From NCBI RefSeq assembly GCF_001006485.1, contig NZ_JUET01000083.1:38918-102917 (forward strand): 64,000 nucleotides of DNA. The letters run 5' to 3'. This stretch comes from Tannerella forsythia. GTDB lineage: Bacteria > Bacteroidota > Bacteroidia > Bacteroidales > Tannerellaceae. Shown in pieces: positions 18,256 through 27,568 of the stretch. The stretch's first letter is position 1. Every line of letters begins with the position of its first letter. The translations under genes and the position numbers were made by a program. Under the pieces are notes generated by a model. It was not told where the DNA came from. It saw only the letters and a list, made by a program, of their open reading frames with translations, and did not search any database.

Positions 18256-19368
18256 ATGACGGCCGATCCCACTGCACTGATTGCTCTGACGATGCTTCAA
18301 GGTGTCGGCGATGTGTTAGCGCGTGCGCTGTTGCAATATTTCGGAACGGCTGAGGAGGTCTTTACTTCGCATCGGCGAGTCTTGGAAAAGATACCGGGCA
18401 TCGGCGAATATACGGCCCGACGGATCGATGAAGGAAAAAACGAGGCCTTAAAACGGGCAGAAAAAGAAGTTTCTTTTATCGAGAAAAAAAACGTACGGTT
18501 GTATGCCATCACGGAGCATGACTATCCGAAGCGCCTGCGCGAATGTCAGGATGCTCCCGTCGTTTTCTATTACAAAGGTAAGGCCAACCTGAACGCAACG
18601 AAGATCATCAGTATCGTCGGGACGAGACGCGCAACGGATTACGGCCGGATGCTGACCGAACGGTTAGTCAGAGAGTTGGCCGAAGTATATCCTGATTTAG
18701 TTGTTGTCAGCGGATTGGCGTATGGCATTGATGTTTGTTCGCATCGCAGTGCCTTAAAGAACGGCTTGCCCACTGTCGGTGTCCTGGCACATGGGTTAGA
18801 CCGGATTTATCCTGCCGGACATCGAAATACGGCGGTCGAAATGCTTGAACGGGGCGGACTGCTGACCGATTTCCCCAGTGAGACGAATCCTGATCGCGAG
18901 AACTTCTTGAAGCGTAACCGGCTGATTGCCGGACTGGCTGATGCGACGGTCGTCGTCGAATCGGCAGAGCGTGGCGGAGCGCTTGTCACAGCTGATATCG
19001 CGTGTTCATACGGGCGCGACGTCTATACCTTTCCGGGACGGACGACCGACGAGTATTCGGCCGGATGCAACCGAATGGTCCAAACGAACAAAGCCGGCCT
19101 GATTACTTCGGGACAGGATCTGATCCGCGCCCTTTGCTGGGACACCGAAGCAACCGGCCTTGGCGTCAAGGGACAGTTGAAGTTAAAACTTGAGAGACCC
19201 GATCACCCGATTGTAAAAATACTGGCCGACAGAGGCGAGATGCAAATCAATGACTTGGCGATGGCGATAGACCTGCCGGTGTATCAAGTAACTCCGATAC
19301 TTTTCGAACTCGAGCTTGCCGGACATATCATCGCTCTGCCGGGAGGAATGTATAAATTAACCGATTAA
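18256..19368 (+). CDS. dprA: DNA processing protein DprA
   Basis: A 370-residue protein that protects incoming single-stranded DNA and loads RecA in natural transformation. It has an N-terminal helix-hairpin-helix region (residues about 10-60), the Rossmann-like DprA core (about 105-300) with GTRRATDYG, SGLAYGID and AHGLDRIYP, and the conserved EFPSET-like turn (here TDFPSETNPD) plus the GGALVTA loop. A winged-helix C-terminus follows (about 310-370). Length and motifs are complete, so it should be functional. It lies between a thioesterase and a phosphoethanolamine transferase gene with short gaps, an apparent operon without an obvious common theme. Confidence 0.95.
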   Translation: MTADPTALIALTMLQGVGDVLARALLQYFGTAEEVFTSHRRVLEKIPGIGEYTARRIDEGKNEALKRAEKEVSFIEKKNVRLYAITEHDYPKRLRECQDAPVVFYYKGKANLNATKIISIVGTRRATDYGRMLTERLVRELAEVYPDLVVVSGLAYGIDVCSHRSALKNGLPTVGVLAHGLDRIYPAGHRNTAVEMLERGGLLTDFPSETNPDRENFLKRNRLIAGLADATVVVESAERGGALVTADIACSYGRDVYTFPGRTTDEYSAGCNRMVQTNKAGLITSGQDLIRALCWDTEATGLGVKGQLKLKLERPDHPIVKILADRGEMQINDLAMAIDLPVYQVTPILFELELAGHIIALPGGMYKLTD

Positions 19369-19374
19369 AAACAG

Positions 19375-21114
19375 ATGAAAAAGTTCTATCAGACAATAAA
19401 GGAACGGAAACTGCAGATATTCTTCTTAATGTATATCCTGCTGCTCGTTCCGTCCATGAGCCTGATTGCTCAAAACATACCGGCCAAAACGCTTATCTCC
19501 GGTTTCCTCGTGAGTTTCGGACTGCTGTCCGTAGTCTTCATCCTCTCTTCATTTATGACGACGAAAGGGATCCGTATATTCTATTCCATTCTATTGGCGA
19601 TTACCATCATACCAAGTACGATTTTGCTCAGTTACCTACTGATTGCAAATGTGTTGCTTTCGGGTGGGACGATTACTTCACTTTTCGAGACGAATACGGA
19701 TGAGGCGAAGGAATTTATCACCTATGTAAACCCCTGGATCGTCATGGGGGGCGCTTTATATGTCCTGCTTCCCATCGTGATGATCTGTAAAATGAAACAA
19801 GTCGTTTTTCACCGCGTAGGAAAGCATAAAAACGCCTTTTTTGCCTGCGTACTGCTGTTGTTGTTGTTTCTGGCTATCGAGCCTGTGGCACAGCGCATTT
19901 ACTTCGTCGACTTCTATCGCGTTTTTGCCGATTATAAACGGCAGAGGTTACGTGAAGAAAAAGAGATCGCAGAACGCCAGACTCTTCCCTTCGACGTAAG
20001 CATGCTTCCCGAAAAAGCACCGCAGACGTTGGTCGTTGTGATCGGCGAATCACATACCCGGCATCACATGTCGCTCTATGGCTATGGCAGGGATACAAAC
20101 CCGTTGCTGTCGGCACAGAAAAGCAGATTGAACGTTTATCGTGATGTGGTTTCGCCGCAAGTACATACCATTCCCGTCTTGCGAGCCGCACTCACCTTTG
20201 CAGATCATGAGCATCCCGAGAAACTGACCGAACAGCCGTCACTCTTCGAGTTATTCAACCGTGCAGGATACGAAACGTATCTGATCAGTAACCAGCCTTT
20301 CGAAAACTCATCCTCCAGCTACGAATCATTGCTGAGGTTGGCCCAACATACGACCGACCTCTCACGGCTGAACGAGCCGGATGGCGTGATGCTCAAATCA
20401 CTCAGGCAGACGTTGCAGGAACAAACGAACAAGCCCCAACTTATCGTGTTGCATCTGATGGGAAGCCATATCGCGTACAAATACCGCTATCCCGAAAATT
20501 TCGAGCATTTCAACCATTTGCATCATCCCATCGGGCGTCGAGACATACAGCTCACCGCTGATGCCAAGACGGTGATCGACCGGTACGATAATTCCGTGCG
20601 CTATAATGACTATTTGCTCGCCTCAATAATTGACATGATAAAGAGCGAAAAGAAAAGATCGACCATGCTCTATTTCTCCGATCATGGCGAAGAAGTATAT
20701 GATTTGCGCGAATTTGCCGGTCATGCTTACGAAAAAATTTCCTCTTACATGTGTGAAATACCGTTTATCCTATGGATGTCGGACGATTACAAGCAACGGA
20801 GAAGCGATCTTGTCTTCGATACGAAGCGTCCCTATTCAACCGTGGATGTATTGTACAGCCTTTCGGATTTGGGAGGATTGCGGTATGAAGGATACGACAC
20901 GCGCCGGAGTATTTTTTCCGCGCAATTCGCGCCCCGTCCGCGAATCGTCGGCCAAATACCCTACGAATCAGTGCTTGATATGACCCACGAGATTCGACAA
21001 AAACATCGCCGAACCATGGCATCGAATACATTCTTCGACAATCTGAATAAAGAATGGAAACAGATTAAAAGCTTATCCGATAAGGTGCTCTCTTCTCCTC
21101 GGGCAGAAAAATGA
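19375..21114 (+). CDS. Lipid A phosphoethanolamine transferase-like
   Basis: A 579-residue inner membrane enzyme of the EptA/CptA type in the alkaline phosphatase superfamily. Four to five transmembrane helices fill residues 1-185 and the periplasmic catalytic domain covers about 215-520. Metal and active-site positions are visible: E225 in IGESHTRHH, the probable nucleophile T265 in QVHTIPVLR, and D436-H437 in YFSDHGEE. These enzymes transfer phosphoethanolamine to lipid A or core sugars, altering charge and resistance to cationic peptides. It starts six bases after dprA and is probably cotranscribed. The exact acceptor cannot be told from sequence. Confidence 0.9.
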   Translation: MKKFYQTIKERKLQIFFLMYILLLVPSMSLIAQNIPAKTLISGFLVSFGLLSVVFILSSFMTTKGIRIFYSILLAITIIPSTILLSYLLIANVLLSGGTITSLFETNTDEAKEFITYVNPWIVMGGALYVLLPIVMICKMKQVVFHRVGKHKNAFFACVLLLLLFLAIEPVAQRIYFVDFYRVFADYKRQRLREEKEIAERQTLPFDVSMLPEKAPQTLVVVIGESHTRHHMSLYGYGRDTNPLLSAQKSRLNVYRDVVSPQVHTIPVLRAALTFADHEHPEKLTEQPSLFELFNRAGYETYLISNQPFENSSSSYESLLRLAQHTTDLSRLNEPDGVMLKSLRQTLQEQTNKPQLIVLHLMGSHIAYKYRYPENFEHFNHLHHPIGRRDIQLTADAKTVIDRYDNSVRYNDYLLASIIDMIKSEKKRSTMLYFSDHGEEVYDLREFAGHAYEKISSYMCEIPFILWMSDDYKQRRSDLVFDTKRPYSTVDVLYSLSDLGGLRYEGYDTRRSIFSAQFAPRPRIVGQIPYESVLDMTHEIRQKHRRTMASNTFFDNLNKEWKQIKSLSDKVLSSPRAEK

Positions 21115-21122
21115 AACAGATA

Positions 21123-21201
21123 TAAAAAATTAAAGGCTATCTCACGACAGCCTCTAACCCACTTTGTTAACCTTAAATCTAATACTATTATGAAAAAACC
21201 A
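21123..21201 (-). ncRNA. Candidate small RNA gene
   Basis: On the minus strand a perfect promoter (TTG-N20-TATCTTTG) is followed after about 75 bases by an intrinsic terminator: GGCTGTC, a GTGA tetraloop, GATAGCC and a T-rich tail. The transcript would start near 21200. No ATG-started frame is present between them, so a non-coding RNA is the simplest reading. The middle contains a single-stranded purine/pyrimidine stretch (ATTTAAGGTTAAC) that could pair with targets. I cannot assign it to a named RNA family. It sits antisense-free between the transferase gene end and trpB. Confidence 0.6.
21135..21152 (-). terminator. Terminator of candidate small RNA
   Basis: A 7-bp stem with one G-T pair and a GNRA tetraloop, followed on the minus strand by TTTAATTTTTTAT. 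Confidence 0.6.
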
Positions 21202-21206
21202 CGATG

Positions 21207-21237
21207 CAAAGATACAGTCATACCTCTTATTTGTCAA
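21207..21237 (-). promoter_or_regulatory. Promoter of candidate small RNA
   Basis: TTG (21237-21235), 20 bases, TATCTTTG (21214-21207): the best consensus promoter in the window along with that of the tRNA gene. Confidence 0.7.
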
Positions 21238-21334
21238 GAACAAATGAGTTAAATAATCATAACAAAAGCGAACGAAAAATATAAAAAATGTTTGCGCTTG
21301 TATAAGGGGTAATAGCCGCACATATCTATTATAA

Positions 21335-21493
21335 CTATCTCTTTAATACTTTATAACCGCTTAGAATTACTTTTAATGGTGTTCCGTTTTTCAGTTTGAC
21401 CTGATAATGCTCTTTACCGAAAAATCCGATCCGTGCGATGTATTCCGTATTCACGATACAGGAGCGACAGCCCCGTACGAACCGGCCGACGGA
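21335..21493 (-). pseudogene. LytTR response-regulator C-terminal remnant
   Basis: A minus-strand frame of 52 codons ending in TAG reads like the last half of a LytTR DNA-binding domain: FVRGCRSCIVNTEYIARIG matches the FxRxHRSxIVNxxYI core and VKLKNGTPLKV the following hairpin. There is no start codon and a TAA (21496-21494) breaks the frame just upstream, although the same frame continues open beyond it (NIQIFVDFG). It is therefore the decayed 3' end of a regulator gene, preserved beside trpB. Confidence 0.55.
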
Positions 21494-21517
21494 TTACGCC
21501 CCGAAATCGACGAAGAT

Positions 21518-21548
21518 TTGAATATATCAACCTTTTTTTGTTCCTTTG
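21518..21548 (+). promoter_or_regulatory. Candidate trpB promoter
   Basis: TTG (21518-21520), 20 bases, TTCCTTTG (21541-21548), one mismatch to the -7 consensus, 31 bases before the ATG at 21580. Confidence 0.4.
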
Positions 21549-21579
21549 TCATCTCAAAACAAATCAGAAACAGAATCCT

Positions 21580-22941
21580 ATGAATCCGAAGAAGTTTTTA
21601 TTACAAGAGAAAGATATTCCCACTGCATGGTATAATATCGTAGCCGATATGAAGACAAAGCCGATGCCCATGCTCAATCCGGCTACTCGGCAGCCGATGA
21701 CGGCCGAGGATCTCTACCCGCTCTTCGCCACCGGGTTGGCACAACAGGAGTTGAACGTGACGGACACATGGATCGAAATCCCCGAGGAGGTGTGCGACCT
21801 CTACAAGAACTGGCGCCCCACGCCGCTCGTCCGGGCCTACGGTCTGGAGCGCGCATTGGATACTCCGGCACATATTTATTTCAAGAATGAGAGTGTCAGC
21901 CCCATCGGTTCGCACAAGCTCAACTCGGCGCTCGCACAAGCTTATTTCTGCCGGAAAGATGGGGTGACGAACATCACCACCGAGACGGGCGCTGGACAAT
22001 GGGGCGCGGCAATGTCGTATGCGGCCAAGGCTTTCGGGTTGGAGCTGGCCGTCTATATGGTCAAGATCAGTTATAATCAGAAGCCCTACCGTCGTTCGAT
22101 GATGCAGACATTCGGGGCACAGGTCATCGCTTCGCCGAGCATGAGTACGAAGTCGGGAAGGAAGATATTGACGGATCACCCGACGTATCAGGGCAGCCTC
22201 GGCACGGCGATTTCCGAAGCCGTGGAGCTGGCCATGCAGACACCTAACTGCAAGTACGTGTTGGGCAGTGTGCTCAACCATGTGGCGCTCCACCAGACGG
22301 TGATCGGTCTGGAGGCGGAGAAGCAGATGGAGATGGCGGGCGAATATCCGGATGTGGTGATCGCGTGCTTCGGCGGAGGGTCCAATTTCTCCGGCCTGTC
22401 GTTCCCCTTCCTAAGGCATAAGCTGACCGAGGGTCGCACACTACGTGTCGTGGCGGCCGAACCGGCATCATGCCCGAAGCTGACGCGTGGCCGCTTCCAA
22501 TACGACTTCGGCGACGAAGCGGGTCACACACCGCTCATTCCTATGTATACGCTCGGCCACACGTTCTCCCCGGCACATATCCACGCCGGCGGACTGCGTT
22601 ACCACGGTGCCGGAGCCATTGTCAGTCAACTGAAGAAGGAGGGGCTGATGGACGCCGTCGACATCCCGCAGCTTGAGACGTTCGACGCCGCCCGACTCTT
22701 CGCCAAGACGGAGGGTATCATCCCCGCACCCGAGTCGGCTCACGCTATCGCCGCTACGATCCGGGAAGCGAAGGAGGCGAAGGAGGAAGGCAAAGCACGC
22801 ACGATCCTCTTCAACCTTTCGGGCCACGGACTGATCGATATGGCTGCCTATGACCTGTATCTGGCCGGCGACCTGACCAACTACGAACTTCCCGACGAGG
22901 AACTGAAGAAATCAACCCAAGATCTGGAACAGATTATTTAA
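21580..22941 (+). CDS. trpB: Tryptophan synthase beta chain, TrpB2 type
   Basis: A 453-residue PLP enzyme that joins indole and serine to tryptophan. Its length and N-terminus (LLQEKDIPTAWYNI) are those of the TrpB2 branch, which lacks the residues for tight pairing with TrpA and often works as an indole-salvage enzyme. The PLP lysine is K113 in GSHKLNSAL and the phosphate loop is CFGGGSNFSG. A longer frame from 21433 crosses the LytTR remnant and is rejected; the ATG at 21580 gives the family start. No other trp gene is adjacent, which supports a salvage role. Confidence 0.93.
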   Translation: MNPKKFLLQEKDIPTAWYNIVADMKTKPMPMLNPATRQPMTAEDLYPLFATGLAQQELNVTDTWIEIPEEVCDLYKNWRPTPLVRAYGLERALDTPAHIYFKNESVSPIGSHKLNSALAQAYFCRKDGVTNITTETGAGQWGAAMSYAAKAFGLELAVYMVKISYNQKPYRRSMMQTFGAQVIASPSMSTKSGRKILTDHPTYQGSLGTAISEAVELAMQTPNCKYVLGSVLNHVALHQTVIGLEAEKQMEMAGEYPDVVIACFGGGSNFSGLSFPFLRHKLTEGRTLRVVAAEPASCPKLTRGRFQYDFGDEAGHTPLIPMYTLGHTFSPAHIHAGGLRYHGAGAIVSQLKKEGLMDAVDIPQLETFDAARLFAKTEGIIPAPESAHAIAATIREAKEAKEEGKARTILFNLSGHGLIDMAAYDLYLAGDLTNYELPDEELKKSTQDLEQII

Positions 22942-23053
22942 TCACAACACATCGGACAATGATATTCCTGCAAAACCGGCGACACAATAAAACAAAGCGG
23001 CAGTCCGTTCTTCAAAAGAAAACGAAAATCAATTACACTAAAACCTGTAAAAA

Positions 23054-24100
23054 ATGATAACGAACTGGATAATCATGATGGCAACATGTATGATGGGACT
23101 GTCGGGCGGAGAGAATCCGCAGACCAACCCCAAAGATAAGCAACAAGAGAAAGAAATCTATCTGGCCGGAGGATGTTTCTGGGGAACGGAACATTTTCTG
23201 AAGCAGATCGAAGGTGTAAAAACAACGCAGGCCGGATATGCTAACGGCAACAAAAAGAATCCGACCTATCAAGAGGTATGTACGGGTACGACCGATTTTG
23301 CGGAGACGGTAAAGGTGGAATACAACCCTGCCACGGCAGAGTTGCCTTTCCTTATCGAGCTGTTCTTTAAAACAATCGATCCTACGAGCCTCAACAAGCA
23401 GGGGAATGACCGGGGCACGCAATACCGGACGGGGATTTATTACACCGATCCGGCCGATCTGCCGGTCATTCAGCAAACCGTAAACCGGTTGGCATTGGCG
23501 TACAAACGTCCGTTAGCCGTAGAGATAAAGCCGTTGGTCAATTTCTATGCGGCCGAAGATTACCATCAGGATTACCTCGACAAGAATCCCGGCGGTTATT
23601 GCCACATCGATCCGTCGTTGTTCAAACTGGCACGCAACGCACGGATGGAGAAACCCCGATCCTACGTCAAGCCGGACGACAGCGTCCTGCGCGAACAGCT
23701 TACGCCCGAACAGTATGCCGTAACTCAGGAGAATGCGACCGAACGCCCTTTCCGGAATGCTTACTGGAATGAACACCGTCCGGGCATTTACGTCGATATT
23801 ACCACCGGCGAACCGTTGTTCGTCTCGACCGATAAGTTCGACTCCGGATGCGGATGGCCAAGTTTCTCGAAACCGATCGACCGCAAGTTAGTGGTAGAGA
23901 AAAAAGATACCTCGCACGGAATGATCCGCAAAGAAGTGCGCAGCTCAACGGGCAATGCCCATCTGGGACACGTCTTCGACGACGGCCCGAAAGACAAAGG
24001 AGGGCTGCGTTACTGCATCAACAGCGCCTCACTGCGGTTCATTCCGAAAGAAAAGATGGAAGCCGAAGGGTACGGAAGCTACATCGGGATGGTCAAATAA
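23054..24100 (+). CDS. msrAB: Methionine sulfoxide reductase MsrA-MsrB fusion
   Basis: A 348-residue bifunctional repair enzyme that reduces both S- and R-methionine sulfoxide in proteins. The MsrA domain is first (about residues 33-185), with catalytic Cys41 in GGCFWG; the MsrB domain follows (about 212-345), with [18 protein letters not shown] and catalytic Cys321 in RYCINSASL. The zinc-binding CxxC pairs of some MsrB proteins are absent. A hydrophobic start with a cysteine (about residues 5-16) suggests export or a lipoprotein, so repair would act in the envelope; this is uncertain. Confidence 0.94.
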   Translation: MITNWIIMMATCMMGLSGGENPQTNPKDKQQEKEIYLAGGCFWGTEHFLKQIEGVKTTQAGYANGNKKNPTYQEVCTGTTDFAETVKVEYNPATAELPFLIELFFKTIDPTSLNKQGNDRGTQYRTGIYYTDPADLPVIQQTVNRLALAYKRPLAVEIKPLVNFYAAEDYHQDYLDKNPGGYCHIDPSLFKLARNARMEKPRSYVKPDDSVLREQLTPEQYAVTQENATERPFRNAYWNEHRPGIYVDITTGEPLFVSTDKFDSGCGWPSFSKPIDRKLVVEKKDTSHGMIRKEVRSSTGNAHLGHVFDDGPKDKGGLRYCINSASLRFIPKEKMEAEGYGSYIGMVK

Positions 24101-24208
24101 ATCTTCGGCACACCTCCATAGCCATACCAAAGTTTTTTTCAACAAAGGAAGATTTTCGGGGCTAAAGTTTTTTCTTGTTTCGCCCGGAATGTCTTCCTTT
24201 GCGAGGTA

Positions 24209-25477
24209 ATGAACGAGGGGATTTTAGAGAAACTGAAGATACTGGCCGAGTCGGCCAAATACGATGTCTCGTGCGCTTCGAGCGGCACGGTGCGCAGAAA
24301 CACATCCGGCGGATTAGGCAATACCGTCGGCGGGATGGGCATCTGCCATAGCTTCACGGACGACGGACGTTGCGTGTCTCTCCTCAAAATCATGCTCACG
24401 AACCATTGCATGTACGACTGTGCTTACTGCATCAACCGTCACAGCAACGATCATCCGCGAGCCACATTCTCGGTCAGCGAACTGGTAGAACTGACCATCG
24501 AGTTTTACCGTCGCAACTATATCGAGGGGCTGTTTCTCAGCTCCGGCATCATGCGCAGCCCCGACTATACGATGGAACGCATGGTGCGTGTCGTCAAAGA
24601 CCTTCGCACGGCGCATCGTTTCAACGGGTATATTCACTTGAAGAGCATCCCCGGATGCAGTCGGGAACTGGTCAACGAAGGAGGGCTTTATGCCGACCGT
24701 ATGAGTGTCAACCTCGAAATCCCGACAGAGCAAAACCTGAAACTCCTCGCGCCGGAGAAAGATTTTCAAAGCGTCTTCACACCGATGCGCTACATTCAGC
24801 AGGGCATGTTGCAAAGCCTCGAAGACCGGCGCAAGTTCCGGCATGCTCCGCGTTTTGTTCCCGCCGGACAAAGCACGCAGATGATCGTGGGCGCTACCTC
24901 CGAGACTGATAAGGAAATCCTCTCCATCTCGTCCGCCCTGTACCGCCGACCAAGTATGAAACGCGTCTATTATTCGGGATACATACCGGTGAATACATAC
25001 GATAAACGCCTGCCTGCCCTGAGGCAAGCTCCTTTGATACGTGAGAACCGGCTCTATCAAGCCGACTGGCTCATGCGCTTTTATGAGTTCAGGGCGGACG
25101 AGATTGTCGACGACCGTTTCCCGAACCTCGATCCGGAGATCGATCCGAAGCTGGCATGGGCCTTGCGGCATCCCGAACATTTCCCGGTAGATGTGAACAC
25201 GGCAGACTATTCGATGATTCTGCGGGTGCCGGGCATCGGCGTGAAGTCAGCTAAGCTGATCGTAGCCGCACGCCGCTATGGCCGGCTCACATCGGCACAA
25301 CTGAAAAAGATCGGCATCGTGATGAAGAAAGCGCAATACTTCATCACCTGCCGTGAGTTACCGGTGAATACGGTGCATGAGGTGACGCCCGAATACGTGC
25401 GCCGCATCCTGACCGAACCAAAGAAACGCAAATTGGCGACCGATGAACGCCAGCTGACCATCCCATGGCCGGAATAG
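24209..25477 (+). CDS. Radical SAM DNA repair/modification-type protein
   Basis: A 422-residue radical SAM enzyme (TIGR03916-like family). The iron-sulfur triad is C67-x3-C71-x2-C74 in NHCMYDCAYC, and a helix-hairpin-helix DNA-binding motif (VPGIGVKSAKLI) sits at about residues 338-350. The family is annotated as putative DNA modification or repair, always next to a DUF4130 partner, which is found here 10 bases downstream. The chemistry is not known. The pair forms a small operon. Confidence 0.9.
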   Translation: MNEGILEKLKILAESAKYDVSCASSGTVRRNTSGGLGNTVGGMGICHSFTDDGRCVSLLKIMLTNHCMYDCAYCINRHSNDHPRATFSVSELVELTIEFYRRNYIEGLFLSSGIMRSPDYTMERMVRVVKDLRTAHRFNGYIHLKSIPGCSRELVNEGGLYADRMSVNLEIPTEQNLKLLAPEKDFQSVFTPMRYIQQGMLQSLEDRRKFRHAPRFVPAGQSTQMIVGATSETDKEILSISSALYRRPSMKRVYYSGYIPVNTYDKRLPALRQAPLIRENRLYQADWLMRFYEFRADEIVDDRFPNLDPEIDPKLAWALRHPEHFPVDVNTADYSMILRVPGIGVKSAKLIVAARRYGRLTSAQLKKIGIVMKKAQYFITCRELPVNTVHEVTPEYVRRILTEPKKRKLATDERQLTIPWPE

Positions 25478-25487
25478 GAGAAGACGT

Positions 25488-26249
25488 ATGGTGATTTTCT
25501 TCTACGACAAAACCTTCGAAGGGCTGCTGACTGCCGTTTTCGACGCATATAACCGGAAAACATTTCCGCAACGCCTGATGAAAACAGGCGAAACACCTCC
25601 TCTGTTTACGGACGAAACCTATACGGTGTGGACCCAAAAAACATCGGCCGAACGCGTGTGGAAGGCGCTGGAGCGCAAGTTGAAAAAAGAAGCCTGTAAC
25701 ATGCTGATGCGTGTCTGGCTGTCGGAACTTGCGGGAAGCGACGAGCTGCTGTTCCGCTATATCTGCAAAACATTCGATACGAAGCACGACATCTCCCTGA
25801 ACTTCGGTGATGCCGATGTGTTGGAAGTCGGTAAGATTGCCCGTAAAGTAGGCCATGAAGCGCTTTATCTCAAACAGTTCGTGCGGTTTCAGAAAGCTGC
25901 CGACGATCTGTTCTTCGCCCCCGTCCGACCGATATATAACGCGCTACCCCTGACCATCGACCATTTCACCGGCCGCTTTGCCGACCAGCCTTGGGTGATC
26001 TATGACCTGCGTCGCAGGTACGGCTACTATTACGACCTGCAAACGGCACGCGAAATCACATTTACGGACGACGACCGACTGTTGGGCGGACGGCTCGACG
26101 AATCGCTGATGGCCGAAGACGAGAAGCTGTTTCAAGAATTGTGGCGCGGCTACTTCAAGGCAATGTTCATCAAAGAACGCATCAACCTGCGGAAACAGCG
26201 TCAGGATATGCCCGTCCGCTTCTGGCAATACCTGACGGAAAAGCAATAA
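25488..26249 (+). CDS. DUF4130 protein, partner of radical SAM enzyme
   Basis: A 253-residue protein of the DUF4130/TIGR03915 family, a probable DNA metabolism protein with a distant uracil-DNA-glycosylase-like fold reported for some longer relatives. It begins with FFYDKTFEGLLTAVFDAY, the family start, and contains the conserved HFVxRF-type segment (here LKQFVRFQK) and DHFTGRFADQPWVIYD. It starts 10 bases after the radical SAM gene. The two are expected to act together on damaged or modified DNA; this is a family-level inference. Confidence 0.88.
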   Translation: MVIFFYDKTFEGLLTAVFDAYNRKTFPQRLMKTGETPPLFTDETYTVWTQKTSAERVWKALERKLKKEACNMLMRVWLSELAGSDELLFRYICKTFDTKHDISLNFGDADVLEVGKIARKVGHEALYLKQFVRFQKAADDLFFAPVRPIYNALPLTIDHFTGRFADQPWVIYDLRRRYGYYYDLQTAREITFTDDDRLLGGRLDESLMAEDEKLFQELWRGYFKAMFIKERINLRKQRQDMPVRFWQYLTEKQ

Positions 26250-26526
26250 GCAGAGAATGGAGCGATAACCGTACTTCCTGTCGGCATCGGACAGAAATCC
26301 CCTCAAAAAGATTGGATACCAATCTAAAGAAACACATTAAAAAACATAATTTACATAAAACAGCAAATACCCCGGCAGAAAAAGAAAAAGAACAAGACAC
26401 AGACATCACGCATCAGAATACAAGTTTACAGATCAAACACTTACAAATAAAATCAAACGCGCATAATCATAAAAGTTAAAATGATTAGGTATAAGTGCGG
26501 ATAATCATATTTTAAAAAATAAAACA

Positions 26527-26781
26527 ATGAAAAAGATGACATATACATTGATCGTGGCGAGGCTGACGATGCTCTCCGCCGGTAAAAGCGCGTATGCGCA
26601 AATCCCCGAAGCGAAAAACGTTCCGCAAGATACGGTGATGTACAAAACAACATACGAAGTGCGGCAAATCATCCCACCTCTATATGAGGCAGCCGGATTT
26701 TTCCGCGAGGGGAGAGCTCGGATCAAGCGTGACAACAAATGGGGCGTATTATCTTTCAGGATAGTGAAAAACGAAAAGTGA
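26527..26781 (+). CDS. Short WG-repeat protein, probably truncated
   Basis: An 84-residue product with a signal peptide (cleavage near AYAQ, residue 26) and a single WG-type repeat (EGRARIKRDNKWGVL, about residues 61-75). WG proteins normally carry several repeats, so this is likely the start of a degraded gene. The downstream 26783-26850 resembles the GTTGA-rich and GCTGAATGCTGA repeats found at 58781 and 59690, which fits decay by repeat-mediated rearrangement. Confidence 0.5.
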   Translation: MKKMTYTLIVARLTMLSAGKSAYAQIPEAKNVPQDTVMYKTTYEVRQIIPPLYEAAGFFREGRARIKRDNKWGVLSFRIVKNEK

Positions 26782-26854
26782 AGCCCTTCGGGCGTTTGAT
26801 TGTTGATTGGTTGGATTGTTGGCTGAATGCTGATGGCTGACCGCTGCATACTCT

Positions 26855-27565
26855 TTAGATAAACTTCTCTCTGCGGCGGAGGTTCAGAAGTCCGGCCAGA
26901 AGAAAAACGATGCCTCCGACCGTCAGGAAAAGACGGCTTTTAAGGATCGTACTCTGCCAGACGAGGGGGTGCATCTCACGAGGCAGCGAGAAAGGATTGA
27001 GAAAAACGTTCCAGAACGAACGGCTGATCAGGTCGACGGCATTCATAAAGATAAAGAACAGCAGTCCCAGCACAATCATGATCACGGCCGTAGCGTTCCC
27101 GCTACGCGTCAAGGTGGAGAAGAGAAACGCGAGGTTGCCGAAAAACAGCATGGGGAATAGCAGTTGTGCGGCCATCTCGAAGACGGGTACGGGATAGAGC
27201 AGCCATCGGGCGAGCAAAGCAAAAAGCAGCAGGATGACATAATCGGCCACGTAGACCATCAGCATACGCACGCCCCAGACCTTATAACGGTAGTCGGGGA
27301 TGCCGAAGATGATCTCGAGCATGCGGCTGTCCTCATCGTTCTGAATCCCAAAGACCACGGGATAGAAGATCAACAGCATACACGGGAAGAACAGCAAATA
27401 ATAAATACTTTCTTCGTTGATCTCCACCCTGTCCCATGCCATCTGAAACATAAAGAAGGCAAAGAACACGAAGGCAGCCAACAGAAACCAAACAAACTTG
27501 CCGGCAAAGATAATCTTCAAGTTATAGCGCACCATCCGCTCGGCCAGTATGATATATTTTCTCAT
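26855..27565 (-). CDS. ABC-2 type permease, last gene of efflux operon
   Basis: A 236-residue integral membrane protein with six hydrophobic segments, typical of ABC-2 permeases of about 240 residues. A cytoplasmic N-terminus (RMVRYNLK) precedes the first helix. It starts three bases after the RND-ABC fusion gene ends, so the two are almost certainly translated together. The permease has no ATPase of its own, and the fused C-terminal ATPase of the neighbouring protein is the natural partner. The substrate is unknown. Confidence 0.85.
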   Translation of the reverse strand: MRKYIILAERMVRYNLKIIFAGKFVWFLLAAFVFFAFFMFQMAWDRVEINEESIYYLLFFPCMLLIFYPVVFGIQNDEDSRMLEIIFGIPDYRYKVWGVRMLMVYVADYVILLLFALLARWLLYPVPVFEMAAQLLFPMLFFGNLAFLFSTLTRSGNATAVIMIVLGLLFFIFMNAVDLISRSFWNVFLNPFSLPREMHPLVWQSTILKSRLFLTVGGIVFLLAGLLNLRRREKFI

Positions 27566-27568
27566 CTT

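Noticed and set aside
26141-26479. A 112-codon frame after the DUF4130 gene
   Set aside because: Starts inside the DUF4130 gene in another frame and is Lys/Thr-rich from A-rich intergenic DNA.
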